Shown here: one piece after another, positions 36,763-45,983 of the stretch
How positions within the stretch are numbered: the stretch's first letter is position 1
Layout: each line of letters starts with the position of its first letter
From: a virus
Strand: one strand, 5' to 3'
DNA: 50,358 bases
Virus record (IMG/VR): IMGVR_UViG_3300024252_000004
Location: 344,770 to 395,127 of that record
The notes under the pieces: model-generated
The model's database searches: none
Told to the model about the DNA's origin: nothing
The model's input: the letters and a program-made list of their open reading frames with translations, nothing else
Made by a program: the position numbers and the translations under genes

Positions 36763-37935
36763 ATGTCAGAAAAACTATCACCTGGGAAAGCATATTCCCA
36801 GGTCGCCAGCATGTTCGGCGAAGAAAACATCTTTTTGAACCCAAGAGATATCCCACCTGTAGAGACTACACCATCCGGCTCACCGGCTCTTGATAGAGCA
36901 TTGGGAGTTGGAGGCTACCCTCTTGGAAGAATTATGCAGGTGGCAGGAACGCCCTCTGCTGGTAAGACGCAGCTAACACTTATTGCCGCAGCAGAATGGA
37001 TGGCATTGGACCCAGGAAATTGTGCATGCTTTATTGATGCAGAGTATACTTATGATCCAGATTGGGCTGAGCTACTCGGAGTTGATAATGACAGAATGAT
37101 GCTCATTAAGACAAACGCTGCTGAAAAGATTTTCACAGGCTTGGTTGGCAAAACCACAAAGACTGCGAAGACTGTAAAGCATGTGGACGGATTGCTCGAT
37201 ATGATTGAGAACGGTCAAACTATCCAGGGAAAGAATGCAAGGGACGAGACTAGAACATTCGACCTTGGCAAAATGCGAGTCATAATCGTAGATTCTGTAG
37301 CTTCTATGAACACTCCTACGGAAGAGGCTTCCATAGTTGGTAAGCAGAATGTTGCATCTATGGCGAGATTCTTAACTACAGAGCTTAAAAAGTTGACCCC
37401 AGCGGTCGCTAAGGCTAACGTAGCACTGTTCGGCATCAACCATGTCAAGACAGCTATTGGAGTTATGTATGGCGATCCTACAACTACTCCTGGCGGAAGG
37501 GCATGGCACCACGCTTGCTCTGTGCAGATTATGGTAGCGACCATCAACAAGAAGGAAGCTAAGATTTTCAACCATAATGACGAGCAGATTGGGCACAAGG
37601 TTCGTGCCAAGATTACAAAGAACAAATGTGCTCCACCTTTCAAGAAGGCAGAGTACAGCATTGAGTATGTGGTCGGAATGGTCAAACAGGAAGAGGAATT
37701 GTTCGAGGCAGGTCTTCTTGAAAACTTATTCGAACGCCCCAATAACAGAACTTATATCTATAGGGGAGAGACGATTGTTGGTAAAGACAAATTCATTGCT
37801 CACATTGGGACCCGACTTGAGCAGGTAGAAACCGATCTTAGAGCATCTTATCTTGATAACGAGATATCCGAAACGCCCGATCCTGGCGTAGAGGTAGAAA
37901 CATTTACGGCGGAGACTGTTGACGAATTATTCTAA
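36763..37935 (+). CDS. recA: RecA-type recombinase
   Basis: This is a 390-residue RecA/UvsX-family strand-exchange ATPase. Walker A is GTPSAGKT (residues 62-69). Walker B is VIIVDSVASM, and the L2-like loop region has FGINHVKTAIGVMYGDPTTT, followed by PGGRAWHHACS. The C-terminus is acidic (TAETVDELF). AAGGAGACAT precedes the start. It probably drives recombination-dependent replication and repair with SbcCD, SSB and the resolvase. A terminator follows. Confidence 0.92.
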   Translation: MSEKLSPGKAYSQVASMFGEENIFLNPRDIPPVETTPSGSPALDRALGVGGYPLGRIMQVAGTPSAGKTQLTLIAAAEWMALDPGNCACFIDAEYTYDPDWAELLGVDNDRMMLIKTNAAEKIFTGLVGKTTKTAKTVKHVDGLLDMIENGQTIQGKNARDETRTFDLGKMRVIIVDSVASMNTPTEEASIVGKQNVASMARFLTTELKKLTPAVAKANVALFGINHVKTAIGVMYGDPTTTPGGRAWHHACSVQIMVATINKKEAKIFNHNDEQIGHKVRAKITKNKCAPPFKKAEYSIEYVVGMVKQEEELFEAGLLENLFERPNNRTYIYRGETIVGKDKFIAHIGTRLEQVETDLRASYLDNEISETPDPGVEVETFTAETVDELF

Positions 37936-37948
37936 GAAACTTTTGAGC

Positions 37949-37978
37949 AACGGCACCGACTATTCTGTCGGTGCCGTT
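37949..37978. terminator. Terminator after recA
   Basis: A perfect 12-bp GC-rich stem (37949-37960 and 37967-37978, loop TATTCT) lies 13 bases after the recA stop. The U-run is short (TT), so efficiency is uncertain. Confidence 0.8.
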
Positions 37979-38028
37979 TGACTTTGTACTGAGGAAACCG
38001 GTAATTCTACTAATGTAGGGAGCTGAAG

Positions 38029-38376
38029 ATGTTATTACGCTGCAACCCTGGTTGTAAATTGAGTGATGGAACTACGGAGGGGTCTTTAGATCCTGATACA
38101 GATGAGGTCATCTGCAAAAACTGTGGTCTTGAACTAATGAATGTTGCCTCGTTCACCAAGAGGTCTATGAAAAGCAGTGGAGATGTAATTAAGAAGGACG
38201 GCAAAGCGTTCATTTTTGATTGCAAAACTTGTAAGAAAAAAGTTGAAACTTCCGTTGTTGATGGTGACCTTAAAGGCTTAGGCTGCGAGAAAGATTGTAA
38301 GTTCAATGTATCTCGTTTTATGATAAACTCGATGGAAAATGTTGGAACAAATGATGATGAATCGAGAGAAGCGTAA
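38029..38376 (+). CDS. Zinc-ribbon protein ahead of the primase gene
   Basis: This 115-residue protein has two Cys sets: CNPGC and CKNCG in the first 35 residues, then CKTCKKK and CEKDCKFN in the second half, so it may bind two zinc ions. The first half resembles a transcription-factor-type ribbon (VICKNCGLEL). It overlaps the TOPRIM primase gene by about 38 bases or less, depending on the start of that gene. The role could be nucleic-acid binding in transcription or priming. Confidence 0.7.
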   Translation: MLLRCNPGCKLSDGTTEGSLDPDTDEVICKNCGLELMNVASFTKRSMKSSGDVIKKDGKAFIFDCKTCKKKVETSVVDGDLKGLGCEKDCKFNVSRFMINSMENVGTNDDESREA

Positions 38377-39163
38377 ATACGCTTTGGATACCGGAATGAT
38401 TAAAGACTTAGAAACCTTAATAAAGATTTGTCAAACGAATCTTAAGAACTCTCCAGAATGCTTAGCATACTTGAGAGACACTAGAGGTATGTCTGAAGCC
38501 GCTATCGAAAACCACAAGATTGGCTACTTTCCACAGAGCATTAACATGCTTACAAAGTACGTGTCTCGTGCAACCTTAGAAAAATTGAATATCATAGATT
38601 ACTCCGGAAACTCAAAGTTTGCGGATTTTTACTATCTGGTATTCCCCATTTACAATGAATACGGAGAGCCTGTCGGCATTAATGGCAGAACTCTCATTTC
38701 CGATACCCAAAGAGAAATGCTTGGAATAGCTAAATATGAAAATAGCTCATTCAAGAAAAGCACCACACTCTTTGGGTTTAATCGTGCGAGGGGTTCTATC
38801 CTTGCCAAGGGAGAAGTATTCGTCTGCGAAGGTAACTTCGACGCAATTCAACTGCAAGAGAATGGAATTAAAAACTCCGTTGCCATTTGCGGAACAGGAT
38901 TCTCGAAAGATCATTTCGTTAGATTGGCAAGGTACGCACATACATTCACTTTTGTTCTCGATAGTGATGACGGAGGGAGGAAGGCCATTTCTCGTATTAA
39001 CAAGAAATTTATGAACAAGGGTATAAAGCTCAGGTTCCTGTCTCTTCCCGACAAATATAAAGATGTAGATGATTTTTTTAGAGCTGGTTATTCCCGAAGA
39101 GACTTTTTCGACACACTCACAGAGTGTAGTCCCGAATTAGAAAACATGGAGTGGAAAAACTAA
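38339..39163 (+). CDS. TOPRIM-domain primase: catalytic half of a split DnaG
   Basis: This 274-residue protein matches the DnaG catalytic core without its zinc domain. The N-terminal part has the DnaG-type YLRDTRGMSEAAIENHKIGY and the FPIYNEYGEPVGINGRTL strand. The TOPRIM domain follows: VFVCEGNFDAIQL (E164) and FVLDSDDGGRK (D208, D210). The zinc-binding domain is encoded 27 kb away at 10682. ATGs at 38351, 38354 and 38357 are alternative starts that would shorten the overlap. There is no C-terminal helicase-binding domain of bacterial type. Confidence 0.85.
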   Translation: MLEQMMMNREKRKYALDTGMIKDLETLIKICQTNLKNSPECLAYLRDTRGMSEAAIENHKIGYFPQSINMLTKYVSRATLEKLNIIDYSGNSKFADFYYLVFPIYNEYGEPVGINGRTLISDTQREMLGIAKYENSSFKKSTTLFGFNRARGSILAKGEVFVCEGNFDAIQLQENGIKNSVAICGTGFSKDHFVRLARYAHTFTFVLDSDDGGRKAISRINKKFMNKGIKLRFLSLPDKYKDVDDFFRAGYSRRDFFDTLTECSPELENMEWKN

Positions 39164-39624
39164 TGAATAAATCAAAACTTTACCAACACAAGATTGTGGA
39201 GATCTCTTTTGATCAGGGCAAACTAAATAACTTCCCTGAGAGCAGAGGCATCGGAAATATGCTTTCCGACAATGAGTCCAACGAACAGATCCAAGACCTG
39301 AGAGAGGAGCTATTAGAAGAGATTTATGACATCATTCATGGCGATTCTTTAACCGATCATCAGAAAAAGATCCTAATGATGCGCCTTGTTGGAAAAACTC
39401 AGAACGAAATTGCTGAACATCTCGGTATCACACAATCTGCCGTGCATAAGGCTTTACATGGTAATATTGACTATAAAAATGACAAGAAAAGATATGGCGG
39501 AATTATTAAGAAGCTGAAGAAGATTTGTGGCAACAATTCTAACATTCAACGAATATTGAGACAAATAGAGGAAGCTAAAAATAGTGATCAAATCGCTGAT
39601 GAGCTTTCTATTAATAAACAGTAG
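39163..39624 (+). CDS. Sigma-region-4-like helix-turn-helix protein
   Basis: Residues 60-95 (LTDHQKKILMMRLVGKTQNE then IAEHLGITQSAVHKALHG) form a helix-turn-helix like sigma-70 region 4 or LuxR-type regulators. The rest is charged. I prefer ATG 39163, which overlaps the primase stop (TAATG) and has GGAGTGG upstream, over GTG 39151. It could redirect host RNA polymerase, or act as a co-factor of the sigma-like protein encoded at 16425. No region 2 is present. Confidence 0.65.
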   Translation: MNKSKLYQHKIVEISFDQGKLNNFPESRGIGNMLSDNESNEQIQDLREELLEEIYDIIHGDSLTDHQKKILMMRLVGKTQNEIAEHLGITQSAVHKALHGNIDYKNDKKRYGGIIKKLKKICGNNSNIQRILRQIEEAKNSDQIADELSINKQ

Positions 39625-39647
39625 ATTCTACGAAGAGGGAACAGTCC

Positions 39648-40157
39648 ATGACCACAAGAGAAAAGTATCTTGCAAATATTGACAGAGTGCTTATGAAAAC
39701 TTTAGCCAAGCAATCAAAGTCTTTGGCCGATAAGAACGCCATTAAGTACGATGATAGTCTTGTATCGCAAGGTCACATTAGAAAAATTGCATTTGACGTG
39801 TATAAAGTTGACAATGATCCTTACAGGGATCTTTGGATTCTTCAGGATGTTGACGGAGTCCCTCATTTAGTTAGAGCTTCGAACCCACAGTCCGAAGAGA
39901 CGGTTGTTGGAGAGTGGTCTGCGACATCAGATTATGATAAGAGGAATATCACTTTGGCATACAAGAGTAAGCCAATTGCAAGATTTTCTTCTGACACATA
40001 TGGATTTACCCCTGAAGACGTATTAACATTTAAGGAAGCCCTGCTTGACAAGATTGGTGCTGATGATGGTTTCCTTAAGGAAGTATTCGCAGAGCAGCCA
40101 GAAGCTAAAAAAAGATCCCTCCTTTCAAGCTTCCCTGAGCTTGGCAAATACATTTAA
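39648..40157 (+). CDS. Hypothetical protein, probable start of the late region
   Basis: This is a 169-residue protein with no recognised domain. The middle (YRDLWILQDVDGVPHLVRAS) is beta-like, and the C-terminus is helical. It is followed by a gene beginning 10 bases later. The context suggests a virion-related role. Confidence 0.6.
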   Translation: MTTREKYLANIDRVLMKTLAKQSKSLADKNAIKYDDSLVSQGHIRKIAFDVYKVDNDPYRDLWILQDVDGVPHLVRASNPQSEETVVGEWSATSDYDKRNITLAYKSKPIARFSSDTYGFTPEDVLTFKEALLDKIGADDGFLKEVFAEQPEAKKRSLLSSFPELGKYI

Positions 40158-40167
40158 GGAACAGAAT

Positions 40168-41742
40168 ATGCAGAAGGAAATTTTCGATATAATCAAAGAA
40201 GCCCAAAAGGCACTGGAGCAGCTTGAGAATGGCAAGCTCTATACATCTGCATATGTTTGTGAGAGGTTCGTAAAATCTGCGGAAGAAAACCCGCATGATC
40301 TTCTCATCAACAATATGAGGAATGTAGTTCTGAGCAGGCTTCAGACACAACAGTTCGTTTCTCAGGCAGAGCTTACCGGCATCTATGACCAAATGATTGG
40401 CTTGGGTGGCGGACATTCTGCGTTCAGAAATGAGCTTGGAGACTTACTCACTGAGAAGCGCCAGTATGTAGAGCCAACCAAAACAGCTTCAGCACTTAGA
40501 GCCGACCGTGAAGGTGGACTAAGCATTGCTCCTGTAAATCAGGAACTCTCCGATGCATTCTCAACTGCATTCGGATTCGGAAAAGACAACTCTTTTGGAA
40601 CATATGCACCTCAGCAGGGCAACATGGTCAATAAAGTTGTTATCGCAGGATTAACCGCAGAAGGACAGACTCCTTCCGCAGTTGAAATAGTTTCTGAGAA
40701 TGAGCACTTCGTATTAGTGGCAGCACTTTACAATGACGGCTTCAACAAAGTAGCAGTTCATGTTCCTGTCCAGATCAGTGGCGGGATTGTGCAGCCTCCA
40801 ACAGCACTTGTTCAGGGAGAGGGTACAGTCCCACTCACCAAAGACAGTCTTTGGCTTGCCATCAAGGAAGCAAGAGACGAAAAAAGGCATGTTGCTCAGC
40901 AGAAATTCGCATCCCAGAGAACATTCGGCGAATCTGTTAAGGTAGCTAAGCAGGTTGTACCTGCAAGTCTTGAGAAATTTGCACAGTTTGAAACTACATT
41001 AGTTTCGGCCTCAACAATGCACTCCGCTAAGTCAGTAGCAGAAGCAGTCACTATGGTGTCTGATGAGCTTAAGTCATTCGGAGCGTTTAATCCACAGGTA
41101 AAAATAGTAACGGCATCTGATAGAGAAATCGTATTCGATGCACATGTCCCTACAGAAAAGGGTATGGCAGTCGTTAAGGTTCCCGTCGAGATTCACAATG
41201 ATCATCCAAACCTGCCGAACAGATTTGCAGCCGCAACTTCTGATGTAGAGCAGGTTTATGATTTCAGCCAAGCAGGATATGCAAGGTTCCTTTCCGATGT
41301 GAAGGGTAACAGCAGAACTGTTAAGGTTGCGAGACATACCGGAAACCTATCGACAGCGTCTTACCACGAGCTTAACGACATGATGCTAAAAGGAATTTCG
41401 ACTAAGGATTACACGCTTGCAGAGAATGCACTTTCGGTCATTCAGAACCGCTTCGACTCTTCACAGTTCAAAGCAGCATTTGATAAGTTCACTCAGTTAT
41501 TAAAGCATTCCTCTACCGATCAGGACTCTGAAAGAGCCAAGCACATTGAGGCTGCGGTTCAGAGAGGAGACCTTATCAAGCACTCTACGACTGTTGAGCT
41601 TTACTGTCCTAAACTTGCTCTTCCATTGAGCAAAATTGCATTCGATAGCCAGGGTCGTCCGGTACCGGCAAGAACACATCGGGCTCAGAACGCAAATGAG
41701 GAAGAAGTTTTTATTTCCTCTTATGATATTAAGTTCAGCTAA
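40168..41742 (+). CDS. Hypothetical virion-associated protein with internal repeats
   Basis: I chose ATG 40168, which has AAGGAACAG upstream and gives 524 residues; a longer frame back to 40045 would overlap the previous gene. Two segments repeat: AVEIVSENEHFVLVAALYND followed by GFNKVAVHVPVQI, and QVKIVTASDREIVFDAHVPT followed by EKGMAVVKVPVEI. Each looks like a beta domain ending in VPV(Q/E)I. The N- and C-termini are helical. No known family is recognised. Confidence 0.65.
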   Translation: MQKEIFDIIKEAQKALEQLENGKLYTSAYVCERFVKSAEENPHDLLINNMRNVVLSRLQTQQFVSQAELTGIYDQMIGLGGGHSAFRNELGDLLTEKRQYVEPTKTASALRADREGGLSIAPVNQELSDAFSTAFGFGKDNSFGTYAPQQGNMVNKVVIAGLTAEGQTPSAVEIVSENEHFVLVAALYNDGFNKVAVHVPVQISGGIVQPPTALVQGEGTVPLTKDSLWLAIKEARDEKRHVAQQKFASQRTFGESVKVAKQVVPASLEKFAQFETTLVSASTMHSAKSVAEAVTMVSDELKSFGAFNPQVKIVTASDREIVFDAHVPTEKGMAVVKVPVEIHNDHPNLPNRFAAATSDVEQVYDFSQAGYARFLSDVKGNSRTVKVARHTGNLSTASYHELNDMMLKGISTKDYTLAENALSVIQNRFDSSQFKAAFDKFTQLLKHSSTDQDSERAKHIEAAVQRGDLIKHSTTVELYCPKLALPLSKIAFDSQGRPVPARTHRAQNANEEEVFISSYDIKFS

Positions 41743-41751
41743 GGAGTGGCT

Positions 41752-42684
41752 ATGACAAGATTAGAATTCATTCTTAGGCAGGCGGGTACAAATCGCAAAC
41801 TGAGAAGCGCACTTAGAGGTGCTTATGCCGAAGAGTTAGAGAAAGTTGCTCAGCAAGGTATCCTTCAGGATTATCAGGGCGAAAAAACTAACTACGGCAC
41901 AAGAGAGCAATTGCTCACCGAGAGAGGAACTTCTGATAAGGCGGACCAGCTTTACGGCGTAAACCCCGCAGAATACGGTACGCCTGAAATTGCAGACAGA
42001 CCATTAAGTGAGTCTCTTTCTACAAGGTATGTCCCAGGTAAGCCTGGGGTATCTGCCGAAAGGGTTCGCGGAACAAATGGCGGCGTTTACAAAGATCCAA
42101 ACACTAACAAGATTTATGATTGGAATGAGGGCTTTACTGACGAACAGGGCCAGAAGTATCAGGGTAGCAGCGTACAAGGACAGACCGAAATGTTCTCTTA
42201 TTCTGAGATTTGTGATCCTGACAAGTTAGTCAAAACAGCATCTGAGGATTACGACATTGCAACTTTCGGAACAGAAGCTCCTTTTGTAAAGATTAGTGTT
42301 TATGAAGATGATGATGAATATGAAGGTATGATTGCTTACTACAAAACCGCAGAAGATATTGAGGCCAATAAGCTTTATGCGACAGGAAGCTACTTGTATG
42401 ATAAAGATGGCAGTGAGGATCCTGTTGCTGGCAGAATATACGCAGAGACTTTGACAATTCACAGCGAGCCGGGTATTGACTTTGTTCTTTCTGATAGGAT
42501 AACTCCGGATGAGTTCCTGAGACTTATGCATGAAAACTTTACAGTAGTTTCCCTTACTGGAGCCTCTTACAGTCCTCCGATTAGTGATGAGGGATTCGAT
42601 GCTCAGTTTGATGATTTCGAAGCAAAAAGGGATTGGGATGAAGGTAGAGACGAATACGCTGGATTCAAAATCTCCTCGGAATAA
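41752..42684 (+). CDS. Hypothetical protein, possible structural
   Basis: This is 310 residues from ATG 41752, which has AAGGAG upstream; an earlier GTG at 41746 is less likely. The N-terminus is basic and helical, the middle is Gly/Asp/Tyr-rich, and the C-terminus is strongly acidic. A strong hairpin follows. No recognised domain. Confidence 0.6.
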   Translation: MTRLEFILRQAGTNRKLRSALRGAYAEELEKVAQQGILQDYQGEKTNYGTREQLLTERGTSDKADQLYGVNPAEYGTPEIADRPLSESLSTRYVPGKPGVSAERVRGTNGGVYKDPNTNKIYDWNEGFTDEQGQKYQGSSVQGQTEMFSYSEICDPDKLVKTASEDYDIATFGTEAPFVKISVYEDDDEYEGMIAYYKTAEDIEANKLYATGSYLYDKDGSEDPVAGRIYAETLTIHSEPGIDFVLSDRITPDEFLRLMHENFTVVSLTGASYSPPISDEGFDAQFDDFEAKRDWDEGRDEYAGFKISSE

Positions 42685-42700
42685 AAACAAAGCACAAAAA

Positions 42701-42746
42701 CAAAAGTAGAGCCTGCCCGGTACAAATAAGGCAGGCTTTACTTTTG
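42701..42746. terminator. Hairpin terminator between late-region genes
   Basis: CAAAAGTAGAGCCTGCC (42701-42717) pairs with GGCAGGCTTTACTTTTG (42730-42746) with a single G-T wobble and a 12-base loop. The A-rich start and T-rich end make it a possible two-way terminator. Confidence 0.85.
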
Positions 42747-42761
42747 TAGAAGGAGTTATTT

Positions 42762-43469
42762 ATGGGCAGCAAAGTATTACGACATCCAGAGAAAGAAGAG
42801 ATTATCTCCAAGCTATTGCAGGGAGAGTCTGTTAAGCAGGTCGAAAATTGGCTAAAGAAGAAACATCCAAAAACAAAGCGTCTCCACATCACATCCATGA
42901 CTTTGCAGAAGTTCAGGAAGGAGTACCTTAATCTTGAAGGCGAAGCCCTGGAACAGATTAAGGCTGCCAGAAAGAATTTTACAAAGGACTCTAAGGCTCT
43001 TGAAAAGCAGGCTATGGTTATGGCATCGAATTCTTACCAGGAAAAGCTCGCGGAGATTATTGATGAGGAGATTGATGTCACTAGAAAGATGCTTGAAATG
43101 GAAAAGATTATCTCTTCCAGAATCGAGTATTACTTTAATTCTCTCAACAGTGGAGCTAACCTTAGAGAGGAGCGAGTTTTCATTGAACTTTTGACTCAGC
43201 AAAGAGAGCTTCTTAGAGATTGGAAGAAATATGTTGAACGGGTTCCTGACCAGACAATCGACCACAATATTAATATCAATGTAGTTAATGAGCAACTCAC
43301 TGTTCTTAAGAGTATCGTTTTCGAAGTTCTTAAGGAACTTGACCCGACTTTGATTCCGGTTTTCGTTGAGAAGCTAAATTCTAAAATGGTAGATACACAG
43401 TACAACAATCAAAGATATTTGGACTATGTAGAGCCAGAGGTTAAAATTATCGATGTCAGTAACGATTAA
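42762..43469 (+). CDS. Helix-turn-helix protein, candidate small terminase subunit
   Basis: This is a 235-residue helical protein. The N-terminal 50 residues have a DNA-binding-like pattern (EEIISKLLQGESVKQVENWL followed by a basic turn and ITSMTLQKFRKEYL), and the rest is long coiled-coil helix. A similar layout (HTH plus oligomerising helices) is found in small terminase subunits, and terL lies 5.4 kb downstream. The assignment rests on layout, not on a family match. GAAGGAG precedes the start. Confidence 0.5.
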   Translation: MGSKVLRHPEKEEIISKLLQGESVKQVENWLKKKHPKTKRLHITSMTLQKFRKEYLNLEGEALEQIKAARKNFTKDSKALEKQAMVMASNSYQEKLAEIIDEEIDVTRKMLEMEKIISSRIEYYFNSLNSGANLREERVFIELLTQQRELLRDWKKYVERVPDQTIDHNININVVNEQLTVLKSIVFEVLKELDPTLIPVFVEKLNSKMVDTQYNNQRYLDYVEPEVKIIDVSND

Positions 43470-43719
43470 TACAACGGAAAATCAGGAAAGGTATGCGGAT
43501 CTCACACTCAGGGATATTGAAAGTGCTGCTGCATTCTCATCTTGGCTGTCTCAACACTTAGTTACTTATGCTACTGGAACAGTAAGTAAAGAGCACTTGT
43601 TAATATTCCTTACATATATACAGGATCGTATTGACGAGACAGATTCGGCTGATGGCCTTATGTGGAAAAAAGCAATAGTCGATCTGAAAAGTAGATTAGG
43701 AGACGACAGTGGACTTTAA
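43453..43719 (+). CDS. Small hypothetical protein
   Basis: This is an 88-residue helical protein, not recognised. It overlaps the previous gene by 17 bases and the next by 11, which suggests coupled translation. Confidence 0.6.
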   Translation: MSVTINTTENQERYADLTLRDIESAAAFSSWLSQHLVTYATGTVSKEHLLIFLTYIQDRIDETDSADGLMWKKAIVDLKSRLGDDSGL

Positions 43720-45214
43720 GAAGGAACTTATAGCGCTAAAGACAGAGCTTCCAAACCTCGGAATCCCCGAAGGTAAGGAGGCTATTGCTGTTAGTGTCTA
43801 TAACATCTACAAACATCACGGTGTCTCTCCAACTGAGGAGATCATCCGTTTTGCAATGGACGTAAAGCTTCCTCCAAAGAATCACAACGATTACTACTAT
43901 TTAGCCACAGTCGCTTATCTCAGAAATAATGGAATTAAAAAAGTCGCATATCCGTTAGGACATGGGGCTTTGAGCGAAGATTTAGAAGAAGAGTTTGATC
44001 TGGAGAAATGGTCAGGACTCGTACATAAAATTTACGAAGCAGTTCAAAGCGGAGATATGTCTTATAGTTTTGCACTGGATTACTACTCTGGAGAACTCGA
44101 TACTTCTCGACAAGAAGGCCATAAGTTTAAGGAGTGGGTTAAGTACTATAAGAATGGTGAGCATCTTAAGTATGACATTAGAGCAAGCAGGAGCAACGAA
44201 ATGGAAAAAAAAGCAGATTTCCAATTTCCATTAAGCGGTTCAGGATTCTATCCGGCAGAGACCAAGCAGGTCTCTAAAGAGCGCGTGGAAGTTGATAACA
44301 AGAAAGGCGATTTCGAAGAGTGGAAAAGCAAACTCTACGTTGCTATCAGAAGACTTGATAAGCTAATCAGACAGGGCGATCCACATATGAATTCAGATAT
44401 TCATGCGGACCTCGCAGACCTTCTGCATGCTTTTGATATGGAAGTTAGAAAGGTAAGGCTTGCCTCTACTGCATCTGACCTTACCAAAAGAGCTGCTTTG
44501 GCTTTCAAAACTAAAGGTCTCAACGAACATGCAGATACTCTATATGCGTTAGCACAAGAGACTCCGCTTCCGCCAGAGATTGATGCAGCCCCAGATGATA
44601 TTCTTGGAGACGAGCCACTTGGTGGCGGTTTGACCGAGGAGCCTGAGGTTCCTGGCGCAGAGGGTGAAATCCCTGGCGCAGCGCCAGAAAGTATTGGGGC
44701 AGGTACACCCGTTGGAACAGCGCTGAAAGGAGGAACGGGACCTAAGCCTGGAGAGTACGAAGCTCTTAGCGGAGACATCACTCTCGATCAGGCATCTCGA
44801 AAGCTTGAAGAGATTGCAGGAAGACTTGCGGACAGACGAGTTATCCGTTTGCTTGCGGAGTTCGATATCATGCTTGATCAGCTTGGCGTGGCTCCAATGT
44901 TTCCCGAGCTTCCGGAAGCCCAGAGCAAGCTCATTGATAGTTACTCTTATGCATTAACTCGTGTCACCAAGATGCTTGGTATGCTTTCTTCAGGGAAAAG
45001 TCTTTCGGAAATTGCTGACGCAAAAGAAACTGAGATTCAGAAGGGCGTAGACAAGGACACTGCGAAGACATTCAATGCTGGCGCAGAAGAGGACGCACCA
45101 AAGGGAACTGAGGCTATTGCTGACGAATTTGGCGCTACAACAGAACTTCCGCCGGAGCCAGGACAGGACGCTCCACAGCCGGCAGAAGCACCTCCTATTG
45201 ACGAAGAGGTATAA
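43709..45214 (+). CDS. Hypothetical protein with Pro/Gly/Glu-rich linker
   Basis: This is a 501-residue protein starting at GTG. A helical N-terminal half (to about residue 280) is followed by a low-complexity linker rich in Pro, Gly, Glu and Ala (about residues 285-355), a helical segment, and a second Pro/Glu/Ala-rich C-terminal tail. Such linkers are common in virion or portal-associated proteins. No catalytic motif is seen. Confidence 0.6.
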   Translation: MDFKKELIALKTELPNLGIPEGKEAIAVSVYNIYKHHGVSPTEEIIRFAMDVKLPPKNHNDYYYLATVAYLRNNGIKKVAYPLGHGALSEDLEEEFDLEKWSGLVHKIYEAVQSGDMSYSFALDYYSGELDTSRQEGHKFKEWVKYYKNGEHLKYDIRASRSNEMEKKADFQFPLSGSGFYPAETKQVSKERVEVDNKKGDFEEWKSKLYVAIRRLDKLIRQGDPHMNSDIHADLADLLHAFDMEVRKVRLASTASDLTKRAALAFKTKGLNEHADTLYALAQETPLPPEIDAAPDDILGDEPLGGGLTEEPEVPGAEGEIPGAAPESIGAGTPVGTALKGGTGPKPGEYEALSGDITLDQASRKLEEIAGRLADRRVIRLLAEFDIMLDQLGVAPMFPELPEAQSKLIDSYSYALTRVTKMLGMLSSGKSLSEIADAKETEIQKGVDKDTAKTFNAGAEEDAPKGTEAIADEFGATTELPPEPGQDAPQPAEAPPIDEEV

Positions 45215-45218
45215 GTAA

Positions 45219-45983
45219 ATGAACTTGGGAGAAACCCTATCATTAGTTGCACAGATTGCCGAAAGGTATTTGGTCGATAAGCCCTACATTGTTGGTGGCT
45301 TACCAAGAGACGTGTATCTGAAAAAGGAGATCAAGACAACTGATGTTGATTTGACAACTAATTCTCCCGATGTCTTAAGGCTCGGCATCCTCGTGGCTAA
45401 CGAAATGAATGCCACTTTCGAGCTATCAGATGATGGGCATTTGACCGCATTCACAGATTCTTTTGATCTTGATTTCTCAAGTAACTTTATCTCTGAAGGC
45501 GTAGTTGAATACCTTGGTGATAAGCATCAAGAATATCACGAAGCATACAGTAGAGACTTCACGATCAATACCCTGCATCAGGATCTATTGACCAGAGAAA
45601 TTGTAGATCCGACAGGGCAAGGTTTTGAAGACATCAAAAATAAGATCATCAGAACTCCTGTACCTCCACACATCACACTGGAAGATGATCCGAGGAGGAT
45701 CTATCGTGCAGTGAATCTTGCTGCAAGATATGGATACAGAATTGATCCTACGATTGTTGAGTTCGTTCTTGAAAACCCAGAAATCTTTTCTTCAGAGAAT
45801 GTAAAAGACAAGTACATCTCTGTTAAAATTGCGAAGGCACTCAAAGAAGATGCTGAGCTAACCCTTCACTTGTTAAGGGAGCTTGATCTTTTGAAGAATG
45901 TACCATTAAGTGGCTACTTCAAAGATGTGCTTATCTCTAAAAAACTTCTTGTTGAATACTTGGGCGAGGAAAAAGATGATTAA
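45219..45983 (+). CDS. CCA-adding/poly(A)-polymerase-type nucleotidyltransferase
   Basis: This is a class II tRNA nucleotidyltransferase-like protein of 254 residues. The head domain motif is VGGLPRD (G26-G27, R30-D31) with the metal-binding DVD (D42, D44). SRDFTINTL corresponds to the RRDFTxNA motif, and EDDPRRIYRAVNLAARYGY to the base-selecting EDxxR motif. All key residues seem kept. It is shorter than bacterial enzymes (about 400 residues), mostly lacking body and tail. It could repair tRNA 3' ends or modify another RNA. The gene sits among probable structural genes, with a poor ribosome site. Confidence 0.85.
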   Translation: MNLGETLSLVAQIAERYLVDKPYIVGGLPRDVYLKKEIKTTDVDLTTNSPDVLRLGILVANEMNATFELSDDGHLTAFTDSFDLDFSSNFISEGVVEYLGDKHQEYHEAYSRDFTINTLHQDLLTREIVDPTGQGFEDIKNKIIRTPVPPHITLEDDPRRIYRAVNLAARYGYRIDPTIVEFVLENPEIFSSENVKDKYISVKIAKALKEDAELTLHLLRELDLLKNVPLSGYFKDVLISKKLLVEYLGEEKDD

